DNA from: Desulfuromonas sp.
GTDB taxonomy: Bacteria; Desulfobacterota; Desulfuromonadia; Desulfuromonadales; SZUA-401
Direction: 5' to 3'
Assembly: GCA_002869605.1 (NCBI GenBank)
Contig: PKUI01000093.1
Span: 1-7,395, forward strand
Length of the DNA stretch: 7,395 nucleotides
The translations under genes and the position numbers were made by a program. Under the pieces are notes generated by a model that saw only the letters and a list, made by a program, of their open reading frames with translations, had not been told where the DNA came from and made no database searches. Positions 1 through 6,834 of the stretch are shown here, piece after piece. Numbering within the stretch: position 1 is the stretch's first letter; every line of letters starts with the position of its first letter.

Positions 1-482
1 CCGGCGAAGGTCTTGATGTCATGGTTGCCGGTAGCATCGCCAATGGCCAGCAGGAAGAACAGAATGACCAGCGAACCGAACACGACCTGCAGTTTACGGT
101 TCAGCTTGAAGGTGCCGATGAAGAGCGCGGTGCTGAAAATTCCCCACATAACCAGGAAGGCGGTCATCGAGGTGGCATTCGGCTTGGCCGCGTAGCCGGT
201 CTGGGGAAGGATGATCAGGGCGACCAAGGTCAGCCAGAAGAGGCCGTACGAGGTGAACGCAGTGGCACCGAAGGTGTTGTTCTTCTTCCATTCCATGATG
301 CCGACGATAACCTGGCCGATGCCGCCGTAGAAGATGCCCATCGCCAGGATCATGGCGTCGAGCGGGAAAAGGCCGGCGTTGTGCAGGTTGAGCAGCACGG
401 TGGTCAGGCCGAATCCGAGCAGACCCAGCGGAGCCGGATTGGCTGTAGTGTCGTTGAGCGAGAGATTGGTTGCTTGTGCCAT
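1..482 (-). CDS. satP: Acetate uptake transporter, SatP/GPR1/FUN34/YaaH family (3' end missing)
   Basis: Inner-membrane carrier of the AceTr family, which moves acetate and in some members succinate with protons. The reading frame starts at the ATG at 482-480 and stays open to the left edge, giving 160 codons plus two bases. The E. coli homologue has about 188 residues, so roughly the last 30-40 are outside the window. Family hallmarks are visible: the NPAPLG signature (residues 15-20) leading into the first membrane helix, FYGG (51-54), G56-Q57 with E64 in the GxxxE stretch, and [11 protein letters not shown] (74-84). About five hydrophobic helices are seen. An AGGAGG ribosome site lies at 493-498, ten bases before the start. 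The gene diverges from the antiporter at 920. The family call is firm. The exact substrate is inferred from the family, because some members are poorly characterised. Confidence 0.93.
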   Translation of the reverse strand, partial: MAQATNLSLNDTTANPAPLGLLGFGLTTVLLNLHNAGLFPLDAMILAMGIFYGGIGQVIVGIMEWKKNNTFGATAFTSYGLFWLTLVALIILPQTGYAAKPNATSMTAFLVMWGIFSTALFIGTFKLNRKLQVVFGSLVILFFLLAIGDATGNHDIKTFA

Positions 483-492
483 TGTCTTGCGT

Positions 493-498
493 CCTCCT
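493..498 (-). promoter_or_regulatory. Ribosome binding site of the acetate transporter gene
   Basis: On the minus strand this reads AGGAGG, ten bases upstream of the ATG at 482-480. It supports that start. The N-terminus it gives begins 14 residues before the NPAPLG signature, as is usual for the family. Confidence 0.75.
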
Positions 499-638
499 GT
501 TTACGTCTTAGTTAACAACATCTTGTCGGTACAAAAAAAATCGATCAGCGCTTCGTCGTGGTCAGGTGCCTGGCAAAGGTCGTCGGGTTATGGTTGGCGA
601 CACGCGTTGGTCTGCGGGAAGCGATGCCAGAGACATGC

Positions 639-668
639 TGTATACCACATTTGATAAATATTGTTCAA
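639..668 (-). promoter_or_regulatory. Candidate sigma-70-type promoter for the acetate transporter gene
   Basis: On the minus strand a -35-like TTGAAC (668-663) is followed after 18 bases by a -10-like TATACA (644-639). The predicted start near 632 would leave a leader of about 150 bases before the ATG at 482. The leader carries a run of eight to nine T (540-532, read on the minus strand) with no convincing stem before it. Seen: hexamers and spacing. Inferred: promoter activity. Confidence 0.45.
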
Positions 669-671
669 TAT
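658..671. repeat. Palindrome ATATTG-TT-CAATAT, possible operator
   Basis: A perfect inverted repeat with two 6-base arms around a 2-base centre. It overlaps the -35 element (663-668) of the candidate minus-strand promoter, a common position for a repressor or activator site. It is short and AT-rich, so chance occurrence is quite possible. No regulator is encoded nearby to pair it with. Confidence 0.3.
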
Positions 672-844
672 GGATGTTGGTGGCTGTGAATTACAGGTTT
701 ACGCCATGGGGAAGGTTTTTTTGGAGCATGCTCGTCGAATGACCCTGCACAGAGATGCCTATCGTTGGGTGAACAGGCACGGATGTCATCGGGAATATCT
801 TCCTTTTCAGGACTCCTTTGTCTCCTGTGTTGTGACCAGGCGTT

Positions 845-873
845 TTGTCGAATTTTCTGTGCAATGAGATACA
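845..873 (+). promoter_or_regulatory. Candidate promoter for the antiporter gene
   Basis: A -35-like TTGTCG (845-850) is followed after 17 bases by GATACA (868-873). TGA directly before the -10 gives an extended -10 look (TG at 865-866). The transcript would start near 880, about 40 bases before the ATG at 920. The hexamers are only partial matches, so this is a moderate to weak call. Confidence 0.35.
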
Positions 874-919
874 GTTAATAGTGTCGCGCCACCACTCAAG
901 CGTTGAGGGATGATGTTCT

Positions 920-3430
920 ATGGGACATGAAGCGCATACTGCCGAGCTGGTTTTATTCGTTGTCGGCCTGCTGTTGGTTGCTGCAGCAACTTTGGCTTTG
1001 AGCCGGCGGATAAAATTCCCGTTCACCGTGGCGCTTGTGGTTGTCGGTGTCGTGTTGGCCCAGTTGGCCGGGATCGTTCCGCAATGGCTCGGTGTGGTGA
1101 CCCGCTATGAGGTAGCACCGGAGATCATCCTCTTCGTGTTCCTGCCGACCCTGATTTACGAATCGTCCTTTCATCTCAATGCCCGGCAGTTGCGACACAA
1201 CCTGTGGCCAGTGTTGACGTTGGCGGTGCCTGGTCTGCTCTTTTCAACCCTGATCATCGGCCTGATCGTCTATGCCGCAACGCCGATCGAACTACCTGCC
1301 GCGCTGCTGCTTGGTTCGATTTTGAGTGCCACCGACCCGGTCGCAGTCATCAGCTTGTTCAAGCAGCTTGGCGCACCGAAACGGCTCACCGTCCTGGTCG
1401 AGGGGGAGAGTCTGTTCAACGACGCCACCGCGATCGTGCTCTCCAGAATTTTAATCGGTATTATCGCCGCAGGTTATTTCGCTCCGCAGATGATCTGGCA
1501 GGGGACAATGTCGTTCGTGCTGGTGTTTTTCGGCGGTATCGTGGTCGGTCTGGCGGCTGCCTGGTTGTTTGGGCTGCTGTTGGGCCTGGTGGAGAGCGAC
1601 ACCTTCATTGAAATTTCACTGACCACTATCCTCGCCTATCTCTCCTTCCTGGTTGCTGAAGAGATTTTTCACGTTAGCGGCGTCATGGCCACGGTGGCGG
1701 CCGGAATGACCATGGGTAACTGGGGGCGCACCAAGATTTCGCCCCCGGTGCTCGGTTATCTGGAGCATTTTTGGGAGTACATGGCCTATGTCGCTAACGC
1801 CCTGATTTTTCTTTTGGTCGGGCTGCGGGTCGACCTGTCAGCGTTGGGTGCCTCTTTCGACACGCTGATCTGGGTGGTGCTGGCGATGCTGATTTCCCGT
1901 GCCCTGGTCATTTACCTGCTGGTGCCGCTGGTCGGTCGTCTGCCGGGGAACGCGCCGATCGACAGCCCGTACCGAGCGGTGATGTTCTGGGGGGGACTGC
2001 GCGGCGCGATTGCCCTGGCGATTGTCCTGTCGCTGGATGATTTTGCCTATGCCGACACCTTTGTCGCTGTCGTGACCGGAGCGGTACTCTTCACCCTGCT
2101 TATCCAGGGGACCACGATTGAGAAGCTGGTTCGCCTGCTCGGTCTCGATCAACCCCCGCTTGCCGATCGCCTGGCCCGCTCGGAGGGGTGGTTGTTGTCC
2201 AAGCGCCGCGCATTGGAGAACATTCCCACACTGCAGCATTCCGGTATCTTTTCAGCCCATATTGCAGGTCTCCTGCAGCAGAAATACGTATCGGAAATCG
2301 AGCAGGTTAAACGTTCGATGGATCAACTTAAGATGCAGGAGCTGGATTTTGAGCAGGAGCGGATTTTGCTTTATCGGCGCTGCTTTGCCGAAGAACGTAA
2401 TGACTATTATCGGCTCTACAGCCGAGGGCATCTCGCCGAGAAGGCGTATAGAGACCTTTGCTACTCCATCGACCTGCAGGAGGAGGCGATTCAGAACGGC
2501 AGCGGGTTGCCTGCCTTTACCCTGCATGCCCCGGGCAGCAAAAGGCTGCGTGAGAAATCCTACAATTTTCTCGAATGGTTGCTGCAGCTGAGCGGGCTGC
2601 CGGAAAAGATGCGCATGGTTCAGATTGCCCGCGAATATGAAGAGGCCTGGGGGAGGGTCCAGGGGAGCGGGCATGTCCTGGATGAACTTGATCGTAAGGC
2701 TGCAGAAGAGACCGTGCAGGTGGAGGTCCTTGGGGAGGTCAAGTCATGCTACGAACAGTGGAACCATTCGGCTACCGCGTATCTTGACAGTGTGGCCGGG
2801 CAGTTTCCGGAGTTTGTCAGTGCCATGCAGGAAAATCTTGCCGGGCGACTGCTGCTGCATACCCAGCGAGAAAGTATCATGACCAAAATACATGCCGGGG
2901 TCATTCCAGCGGAAGTCGCTGAAAAGATCCTTCAGGAGTTGCAGAGTGAAATACGCACTCTGCGCGGTAGCGATTTGAAGCATCTGCAGGTTGATGCCGC
3001 GGAATTGCTGCGCAAGGTCCCCTTTTTTAAGGGGCTACCATCCGATGATTTTCTGAAGCTGGTTGATAAGCTGCATCCCTATACCGCGCCGGCTGGCCGG
3101 GAGATTATCCGGCAGGGGGCGACGGACGATTCGCTGTTTCTGATCAGCCGGGGGGTGGTTAGAATTTCCAGAAGTGTTGATGGGCGTGATGAGGATCTTG
3201 CGACCCTGCTGGCGGGTGACTTCTTCGGTGAAATGGCCCTGTTACATGGTGAACCGCGCACCGCAACCTGTCGCACGGTAGCCCCGGCCATGTTGTATGA
3301 GCTGCGCAGTGAGGATTTCCGCGAGGTGTATTGCTACTGTCCGGCAATACGTCTGGCACTGGAAGAGGCGGACAGGTGTCGCAAGCAGGAGTTGGCGGAG
3401 AAATTCAGCGCCAGGTCAATACGCCACTAG
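920..3430 (+). CDS. CPA1 (NhaP-type) Na+/H+ antiporter with C-terminal cyclic-nucleotide-binding domain
   Basis: An 836-residue inner-membrane cation/proton exchanger of the CPA1 family. Residues 8-400 form about 12-13 membrane helices. They carry the CPA1 landmarks ATDPVAV (137-143), the ion-site Asn167-Asp168 in EGESLFND (161-168), and GGLRGA with Arg361 (358-363). Residues 405-695 are hydrophilic, charged and probably helical, so likely cytosolic. Residues 697-820 are a cyclic-nucleotide-binding domain. Its phosphate-binding cassette FGEMALLHGEPRTAT (769-783) keeps the Gly-Glu pair and Arg780 that normally hold the cyclic phosphate and ribose. The whole therefore resembles plant SOS1 in layout. 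Start: ATG 920, nine bases after GAGGGA (905-910). Two nearby ATGs (910, 913) are out of frame. Family knowledge supports Na+ (or K+)/H+ exchange. Control by cAMP or another cyclic nucleotide is inference. It appears to be a single-gene unit, with 158 bases to the next gene. Confidence 0.92.
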   Translation: MGHEAHTAELVLFVVGLLLVAAATLALSRRIKFPFTVALVVVGVVLAQLAGIVPQWLGVVTRYEVAPEIILFVFLPTLIYESSFHLNARQLRHNLWPVLTLAVPGLLFSTLIIGLIVYAATPIELPAALLLGSILSATDPVAVISLFKQLGAPKRLTVLVEGESLFNDATAIVLSRILIGIIAAGYFAPQMIWQGTMSFVLVFFGGIVVGLAAAWLFGLLLGLVESDTFIEISLTTILAYLSFLVAEEIFHVSGVMATVAAGMTMGNWGRTKISPPVLGYLEHFWEYMAYVANALIFLLVGLRVDLSALGASFDTLIWVVLAMLISRALVIYLLVPLVGRLPGNAPIDSPYRAVMFWGGLRGAIALAIVLSLDDFAYADTFVAVVTGAVLFTLLIQGTTIEKLVRLLGLDQPPLADRLARSEGWLLSKRRALENIPTLQHSGIFSAHIAGLLQQKYVSEIEQVKRSMDQLKMQELDFEQERILLYRRCFAEERNDYYRLYSRGHLAEKAYRDLCYSIDLQEEAIQNGSGLPAFTLHAPGSKRLREKSYNFLEWLLQLSGLPEKMRMVQIAREYEEAWGRVQGSGHVLDELDRKAAEETVQVEVLGEVKSCYEQWNHSATAYLDSVAGQFPEFVSAMQENLAGRLLLHTQRESIMTKIHAGVIPAEVAEKILQELQSEIRTLRGSDLKHLQVDAAELLRKVPFFKGLPSDDFLKLVDKLHPYTAPAGREIIRQGATDDSLFLISRGVVRISRSVDGRDEDLATLLAGDFFGEMALLHGEPRTATCRTVAPAMLYELRSEDFREVYCYCPAIRLALEEADRCRKQELAEKFSARSIRH

Positions 3431-3529
3431 CCCAAAGCTGAGGGCGTTTAAGCGCTTATTTGTCTCATTTGAACGACTCAAGGCCATGTCGAAAATAGTT
3501 TGGAAAAGATGGGCTGTTTGTAATGGCGC

Positions 3530-3558
3530 TTGACAACTCGAGGTTCGAAGAGTATTAA
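3530..3558 (+). promoter_or_regulatory. Strong sigma-70-type promoter of the cytochrome bd operon
   Basis: A perfect -35 TTGACA (3530-3535), a 17-base spacer and the -10 TATTAA (3553-3558) form a near-consensus promoter. The predicted start is near 3565, only about 25 bases before the GTG of the first gene, so the leader is very short. Such strength suggests that control is mainly by repression, consistent with the palindrome that starts at the last base of the -10. Confidence 0.75.
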
Positions 3559-3574
3559 TTACCAAATTGGTAAT
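3558..3574. promoter_or_regulatory. Probable operator: perfect 17-base palindrome at the bd operon start site
   Basis: The sequence ATTACCAAATTGGTAAT is a perfect inverted repeat with two 8-base arms around a single central A (3566). It begins at the last base of the -10 and covers the predicted transcription start. A bound dimer there would block RNA polymerase. Size and symmetry fit a small dimeric regulator such as an Rrf2-, MarR- or TetR-type protein. I do not recognise it as the site of a specific one. The half-site TTACCAA is not obvious elsewhere in the window. Confidence 0.65.
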
Positions 3575-3588
3575 AATTGGAGGGGCTC

Positions 3589-3840
3589 GTGTTTTCATCC
3601 ATCTACAGATTCTACCTGGACGGCTTTCGCCGCATGCGGCTGGGGCGCACGTTGTGGAAAATCGTGTTCGTCAAGCTGTTGATCATGTTCGCGGTAGTCA
3701 AGGCACTGTTTTTCCCCGATGTCCTGCACGTCAACTACCAGACTGACCAGGAGCGTTCGGAGCATGTCCTCGAGCGATTGACCCAAGTGGGATCTACGGC
3801 TGAAAAATACGTTTCTACACGCGTCGGCACACCGAACTGA
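3589..3840 (+). CDS. DUF4492 family small membrane protein, first gene of the cyd operon
   Basis: An 83-residue protein with one predicted membrane helix. The N-terminus has the family look, with YRFYLDGFRRM (6-16), LGRTLWKI (18-25), a hydrophobic stretch at about 25-42 and FFPD (41-44). The many arginines before the helix suggest an inside N-terminus and an external C-terminal tail of about 40 residues. I start it at GTG 3589, with GGAGG at 3579-3583 five bases upstream. A TTG at 3577 is in frame but lies before that ribosome site and would destroy the spacing. From family knowledge, DUF4492 genes sit beside cydAB in Bacteroidota and some Proteobacteria, but the biochemical role is unknown to me. 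A 26-base gap leads into cydA, and co-transcription is likely. Inference: an accessory subunit or assembly factor of the oxidase. Confidence 0.85.
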   Translation: MFSSIYRFYLDGFRRMRLGRTLWKIVFVKLLIMFAVVKALFFPDVLHVNYQTDQERSEHVLERLTQVGSTAEKYVSTRVGTPN

Positions 3841-3866
3841 CGCACAACCATGAATGGAGGATTGAC

Positions 3867-5408
3867 GTGATTGAAACGATAGATCCGGGGCAGGTGAACT
3901 GGGCCCGGGCGACCTTTGCCTTAACGGCCATGTATCACTGGATCTTTGTTCCACTGACCTTGGGGCTCTCCTTCCTGTGTGCCTTTTTCGAGTCGATTTA
4001 CGTGCGCACCGGGAACGAGGAATGGAAACGGTTAACCAAGTTCTGGATGACGCTGTTCGGGGTCAACTTTGCGATCGGGGTGGCGACCGGGATCATCCTC
4101 GAGTTCGAGTTTGGTACCAACTGGTCAAACTACTCCTGGATGGTCGGGGACATTTTCGGAGCCCCGCTGGCAATCGAGGGGATCTTTGCCTTTTTCATCG
4201 AGGCGACCTTCTTTGCGGTGATGTTCTTCGGCTGGGAGCGGGTTTCTAAGAAGGTCCATCTTTTCTCCACCTGGATGGTGGCGGTCGGTTCCAACCTCTC
4301 CGCGCTCTGGATCCTGGTGGCCAATGGCTGGATGCAGAGCCCCATCGGCATGAAGTTCAACCCAGATATGGCGCGCTTTGAAATGCAGGATTTGTGGGCG
4401 GTCATTTCGTCGCCGGTGGCGTTGAGCCATTTCACCCACGCCACCAGCTCCGGCTTTCTCCTCGCCTCGCTGTTCGTGGTCTCGGTTTCGAGCTGGTTCC
4501 TGTTGAAAAAACGGCACCTGCAGTTTGCCAAGCGCTCAATCGCCGTGGCCTGCGTGTTCGGCCTGCTCAGTGCCCTGTTTGTCGCCTTCACCGGTGACGA
4601 GCATGCGTTTCTGACGGCGCGTACCCAGCCGATGAAGTTGGCGGCCATGGAGTCCCTCTGGGATGGCCAGGAGCCGACCGGGCTAATCGCCATGGGGGTC
4701 GTCAACCCGAACAAGCGGCTCGGTGACAATAACGACCCGTTTCTGTTCAAGGTTGAAATCCCCGGCATGCTGACCCTGCTGGCCAAGCGGAGCCTGGAAG
4801 GTTATGTGCCGGGGATCAACGACCTCGCCTACGGTAACGCGGAGATCGGTGTTGTGGGGGTCGAGGAAAAGATGCGGCGGGGGAAAATCGCCGTCAGCAG
4901 CCTCGGCGCCTACAAACAGGCCCGCAAGGCCGGAGATGAGGCCACTGCAGAAAGCGAGCTGGCGACCTTCCGGCAGCACGAGGCCTACTTCGGCTATGGC
5001 CATCTCGAGTCGGTCGAGCAGGCGGTCCCCCCGGTCGGCCTGACCTTTTATGCCTTCCGCGTGATGGTCGTCCTCGGCACCTTCTTTGTGCTGCTGTTCC
5101 TGGTCTACCTCTACCTGAGCGCCAGAAACAGTCTCGAAGATAAGCCGTTACTGTTGAGGCTGGGGGTACTTTCGGTCTTTCTCGGTTACATAGCCTCCCA
5201 GGCCGGGTGGGTGGTATCGGAAGTTGGACGTCAGCCCTGGGCCATTCAGGATATGCTGCCGGTATCGGTGGCCCGTTCCAACCTCGATTCGACCACGGTG
5301 GCCTTTACCTTCTTCATGTTCCTGGTGCTGTTCACGGTGCTGCTGGTTGCCGAGATCAGGATCATGACCAAGCAAATTTCCATCGGCCCGGAAGGAGAAA
5401 ACTCATGA
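3867..5408 (+). CDS. cydA: Cytochrome bd quinol oxidase subunit I
   Basis: A 513-residue inner-membrane subunit that binds hemes b558, b595 and d and oxidises quinol while reducing O2 to water. E. coli CydA has 522 residues. By alignment to it from memory, the key residues are present: His24 (b595 axial ligand), Glu104 and Glu112 (AIEG and FIEATF), His191 and Met400 (b558 ligands), Lys257 and Glu262 (quinol-site KLAAME), Glu452, and GRQPW (454-458). FGTNWS (82-87) and the SNLSALWILVANGWMQ stretch (142-157) are near-invariant family blocks. The region between residue 262 and about 392 is long, so the Q-loop is of the extended kind. Start: GTG 3867, six bases after GGAGG (3856-3860). The last four bases overlap the start of cydB (ATGA), indicating translational coupling. 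All ligands are intact, so the enzyme should be functional. Confidence 0.98.
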   Translation: MIETIDPGQVNWARATFALTAMYHWIFVPLTLGLSFLCAFFESIYVRTGNEEWKRLTKFWMTLFGVNFAIGVATGIILEFEFGTNWSNYSWMVGDIFGAPLAIEGIFAFFIEATFFAVMFFGWERVSKKVHLFSTWMVAVGSNLSALWILVANGWMQSPIGMKFNPDMARFEMQDLWAVISSPVALSHFTHATSSGFLLASLFVVSVSSWFLLKKRHLQFAKRSIAVACVFGLLSALFVAFTGDEHAFLTARTQPMKLAAMESLWDGQEPTGLIAMGVVNPNKRLGDNNDPFLFKVEIPGMLTLLAKRSLEGYVPGINDLAYGNAEIGVVGVEEKMRRGKIAVSSLGAYKQARKAGDEATAESELATFRQHEAYFGYGHLESVEQAVPPVGLTFYAFRVMVVLGTFFVLLFLVYLYLSARNSLEDKPLLLRLGVLSVFLGYIASQAGWVVSEVGRQPWAIQDMLPVSVARSNLDSTTVAFTFFMFLVLFTVLLVAEIRIMTKQISIGPEGENS

Positions 5409-6535
5409 TAGGCAACCTTGACTGGTCGACGCTGCAACAGCTCTGGTGGTTGATTGTATCGGTGGTCGGCTCACTGTTCGTGTTTCTGACCTTTGTCCAG
5501 GGGGGGCAGACCCTGATCCTGACCCTCACCAAGGACGAGAACGAGAAGACCCTCATGGTCAATTCGATCGGCCGCAAATGGGAGCTGACCTTCACCACCC
5601 TGGTCCTCTTTGGCGGTGCTTTTTACGCCTCCTTCCCACTGTTTTATGCCTCGAGCTTCGGTGGTGCTTACTGGGTCTGGGTGGCGATCCTGTTCACATT
5701 TATCGTTCAGGCGGTCAGCTATGAATACCGCAGCAAGCCGAACAATCTGCTCGGCAAGCGGACCTACGAAGTCTTCATGTTCGTCAACGGCAGTGTGGGT
5801 GTTCTGTTGATCGGCGCCGCCATCGGGACATTTTTCACCGGCTCCAACTTTACCCTCAACGATTACAATTTCGTGAGTTGGACGCATCCGCTGCGCGGGC
5901 TCGAGGCCGCCTTCAACCTGTTTAACGTCAGCTTCGGGCTGTTCCTGGTCTTTCTGGCCCGTATCCTGGGGACGCTGTACCTGGCCAATAACCTTCAGCA
6001 CGATTCCCTGGTGACGAAGCTTAAGAAATCGTCGCTGAACAATCTGCTGTGTGCCCTGCCGTTTCTGCTCTATGTCCTGATCGGCCTGGTCACCATGGAC
6101 GGCTATGCTGTCGACCCGGCCAGCGGCGCGGTCAGTCTCGAAAGCGGCAAGTACCTGCAGAATCTGCTGGATATGCCGCTGGTGCTGGTGTTGTTGCTGG
6201 TTGGCCTGGTCCTGGTGGTCGCCGGGGTGGTGTTGAACCGTTTCACCCCTTCGGTGCGCGGCATCTGGCCGGCGGGGTTCGGTACCGTGCTGACCTGCCT
6301 GGCTGTTTTTTCCGTGGCCGGATACAACCAGACCGCCTTCTATCCGTCCAAGGTCGATCTCGGCAGTAGCCTGACGATCTACAACGCCTCGAGCAGTCAC
6401 TATACCCTGACCATGATGTCGTACGTGGCGATCGCGGTCCCGTTTGTGCTGGCGTACATAGCCTGGATCTGGCGGCAGATGGACAGTAAACAGCTGACGG
6501 TCGAAGAACTGGCCGCTGACGACAAGAGCTACTAG
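5405..6535 (+). CDS. cydB: Cytochrome bd quinol oxidase subunit II
   Basis: A 376-residue subunit with eight to nine membrane helices, the pseudo-symmetric partner of CydA that carries no heme ligands of its own. Recognisable blocks are WWLI (14-17), MVNSIGRKWE (51-60), FPLFYASSFGGAYW (77-90), YEYRSK (106-111), DGYAVDP (232-238) and the C-terminal YPSKVDLGSSLTIYNASSSH (313-332). Start: ATG 5405, overlapping the cydA stop, with AAGGAG at 5392-5397 seven bases before it. Oddity: where E. coli CydB has a DGFDMG motif this has FVQGGQ (30-35), and E. coli Asp58 after Trp57 corresponds to Glu60 after Trp59. As I recall the families, this matches the Bacteroides-like CydB branch rather than the E. 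coli branch. The function call is secure. The subgroup is less so. Confidence 0.96.
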   Translation: MIGNLDWSTLQQLWWLIVSVVGSLFVFLTFVQGGQTLILTLTKDENEKTLMVNSIGRKWELTFTTLVLFGGAFYASFPLFYASSFGGAYWVWVAILFTFIVQAVSYEYRSKPNNLLGKRTYEVFMFVNGSVGVLLIGAAIGTFFTGSNFTLNDYNFVSWTHPLRGLEAAFNLFNVSFGLFLVFLARILGTLYLANNLQHDSLVTKLKKSSLNNLLCALPFLLYVLIGLVTMDGYAVDPASGAVSLESGKYLQNLLDMPLVLVLLLVGLVLVVAGVVLNRFTPSVRGIWPAGFGTVLTCLAVFSVAGYNQTAFYPSKVDLGSSLTIYNASSSHYTLTMMSYVAIAVPFVLAYIAWIWRQMDSKQLTVEELAADDKSY

Positions 6536-6545
6536 GAGAAACAAT

Positions 6546-6629
6546 ATGTTGATAATCGCTTGGTTGGTTTTGCTGGCTGTATCGTACTTTGGCGCGGTGA
6601 AGTTCCTGGATAAGATCGACATGCTGTGA
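6546..6629 (+). CDS. 27-residue CydX-like single-helix peptide downstream of cydB
   Basis: A 28-codon frame (ATG 6546 to TGA 6627-6629) too short for usual gene finders. It has a well-placed ribosome site AGGAG (6534-6538) that shares its first bases with the cydB stop codon. The spacer to ATG is seven bases. The peptide is hydrophobic from residue 2 to 18, with Ala5-Trp6 at the same position as in E. coli CydX, then a short charged tail (Lys19, Asp22, Lys23, Asp25). It is the last gene before the operon terminator. CydX-type peptides stabilise the hemes of bd oxidases and sit in a groove of CydA. Inference: this is the third subunit. Sequence similarity beyond length, Trp6 and topology is weak, so it could be an unrelated small subunit that occupies the same place. 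Confidence 0.78.
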   Translation: MLIIAWLVLLAVSYFGAVKFLDKIDML

Positions 6630-6658
6630 GGTTTTGAAAAACCACGCTAAGATGAGTC

Positions 6659-6692
6659 AAAAGAGCGTTCCTGTCCGGAACGCTCTTTTTTT
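6659..6692 (+). terminator. Intrinsic terminator of the cyd operon
   Basis: An 11-base perfect stem (AAGAGCGTTCC at 6661-6671 with GGAACGCTCTT at 6677-6687), a 5-base loop and a run of seven T from 6686 to 6692. A-rich bases at 6659-6662 extend the pairing with the T run, so it may work in both directions. It lies 30 bases after the 27-residue gene and cleanly ends the unit. Confidence 0.93.
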
Positions 6693-6820
6693 ATACCTGG
6701 CTGGCAAGAGACCATGGCGAATAGAGGACGTCGTTAAAATCGGAGCGAATTTTTTTTTGTTTGGTAGAATAGTGCTTTGGTGGCTTTTGGTCTGGAATAG
6801 CGCATCATTTCAATTGTAAA

Positions 6821-6828
6821 AGGGGGGT
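6821..6828 (+). promoter_or_regulatory. Ribosome binding site of the exported YtkA-like protein gene
   Basis: The G-rich AGGGGGGT is six bases before ATG 6835 and fixes that start, which opens directly into a signal peptide. Upstream, TAGAAT at 6765-6770 resembles a -10 element, but no matching -35 lies 16-18 bases before it. I therefore do not call a promoter. Confidence 0.6.
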
Positions 6829-6834
6829 CTGATA

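Larger units (their letters stand above)
483..919. other. Divergent intergenic region between transporter and antiporter genes
   Basis: This 437-base gap separates two outward-facing genes. It holds a ribosome site and candidate promoter for the minus-strand transporter (493-668) and a candidate promoter for the plus-strand antiporter (845-873). The short open frames inside it lack good ribosome sites and resemble no family I recognise. The centre (about 670-840) shows no tRNA, clear terminator hairpin or repeat. A small RNA cannot be excluded by eye. Confidence 0.6.

Noticed and set aside
21..515. 164-codon plus-strand open frame at the left edge
   Set aside because: It is opposite the acetate transporter, whose family signature is unmistakable. 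The composition (Glu, Gln, Gly, His) is that of a shadow frame.
532..560. T run on the minus strand in the acetate transporter leader as an attenuator
   Set aside because: The bases before it do not form a stable stem; only a few end pairs could be drawn.
541..640. Sigma-54 promoter (GG-N10-GC) for the acetate transporter
   Set aside because: TGGC-like motifs occur on the minus strand, but none has the GC at the required spacing.
661..867. 68-codon open frame in the divergent intergenic region
   Set aside because: Starts with TTG without a ribosome site, has no family resemblance, and overlaps the candidate antiporter promoter.
3429..3460. Possible terminator after the antiporter gene (GCCC-8 bases-GGGC, then GTTT)
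   Set aside because: Only a four-base stem with no real T run. The gap before the cyd promoter holds no convincing terminator.
3577..3588. TTG at 3577 as the start of the DUF4492 gene
   Set aside because: It overlaps the ribosome site (3579-3583) that serves GTG 3589. The four extra residues are not part of the family pattern as I know it.
4130..4786. 218-codon minus-strand open frame opposite cydA
   Set aside because: Antisense shadow of a certain gene, with no ribosome site or recognisable domain.
5471..6622. Long 383-codon open frame on the minus strand opposite cydB
   Set aside because: It lies wholly against cydB and the small downstream gene, is rich in Gln, His, Asp and Gly as expected from the antisense of hydrophobic codons, and resembles no family.
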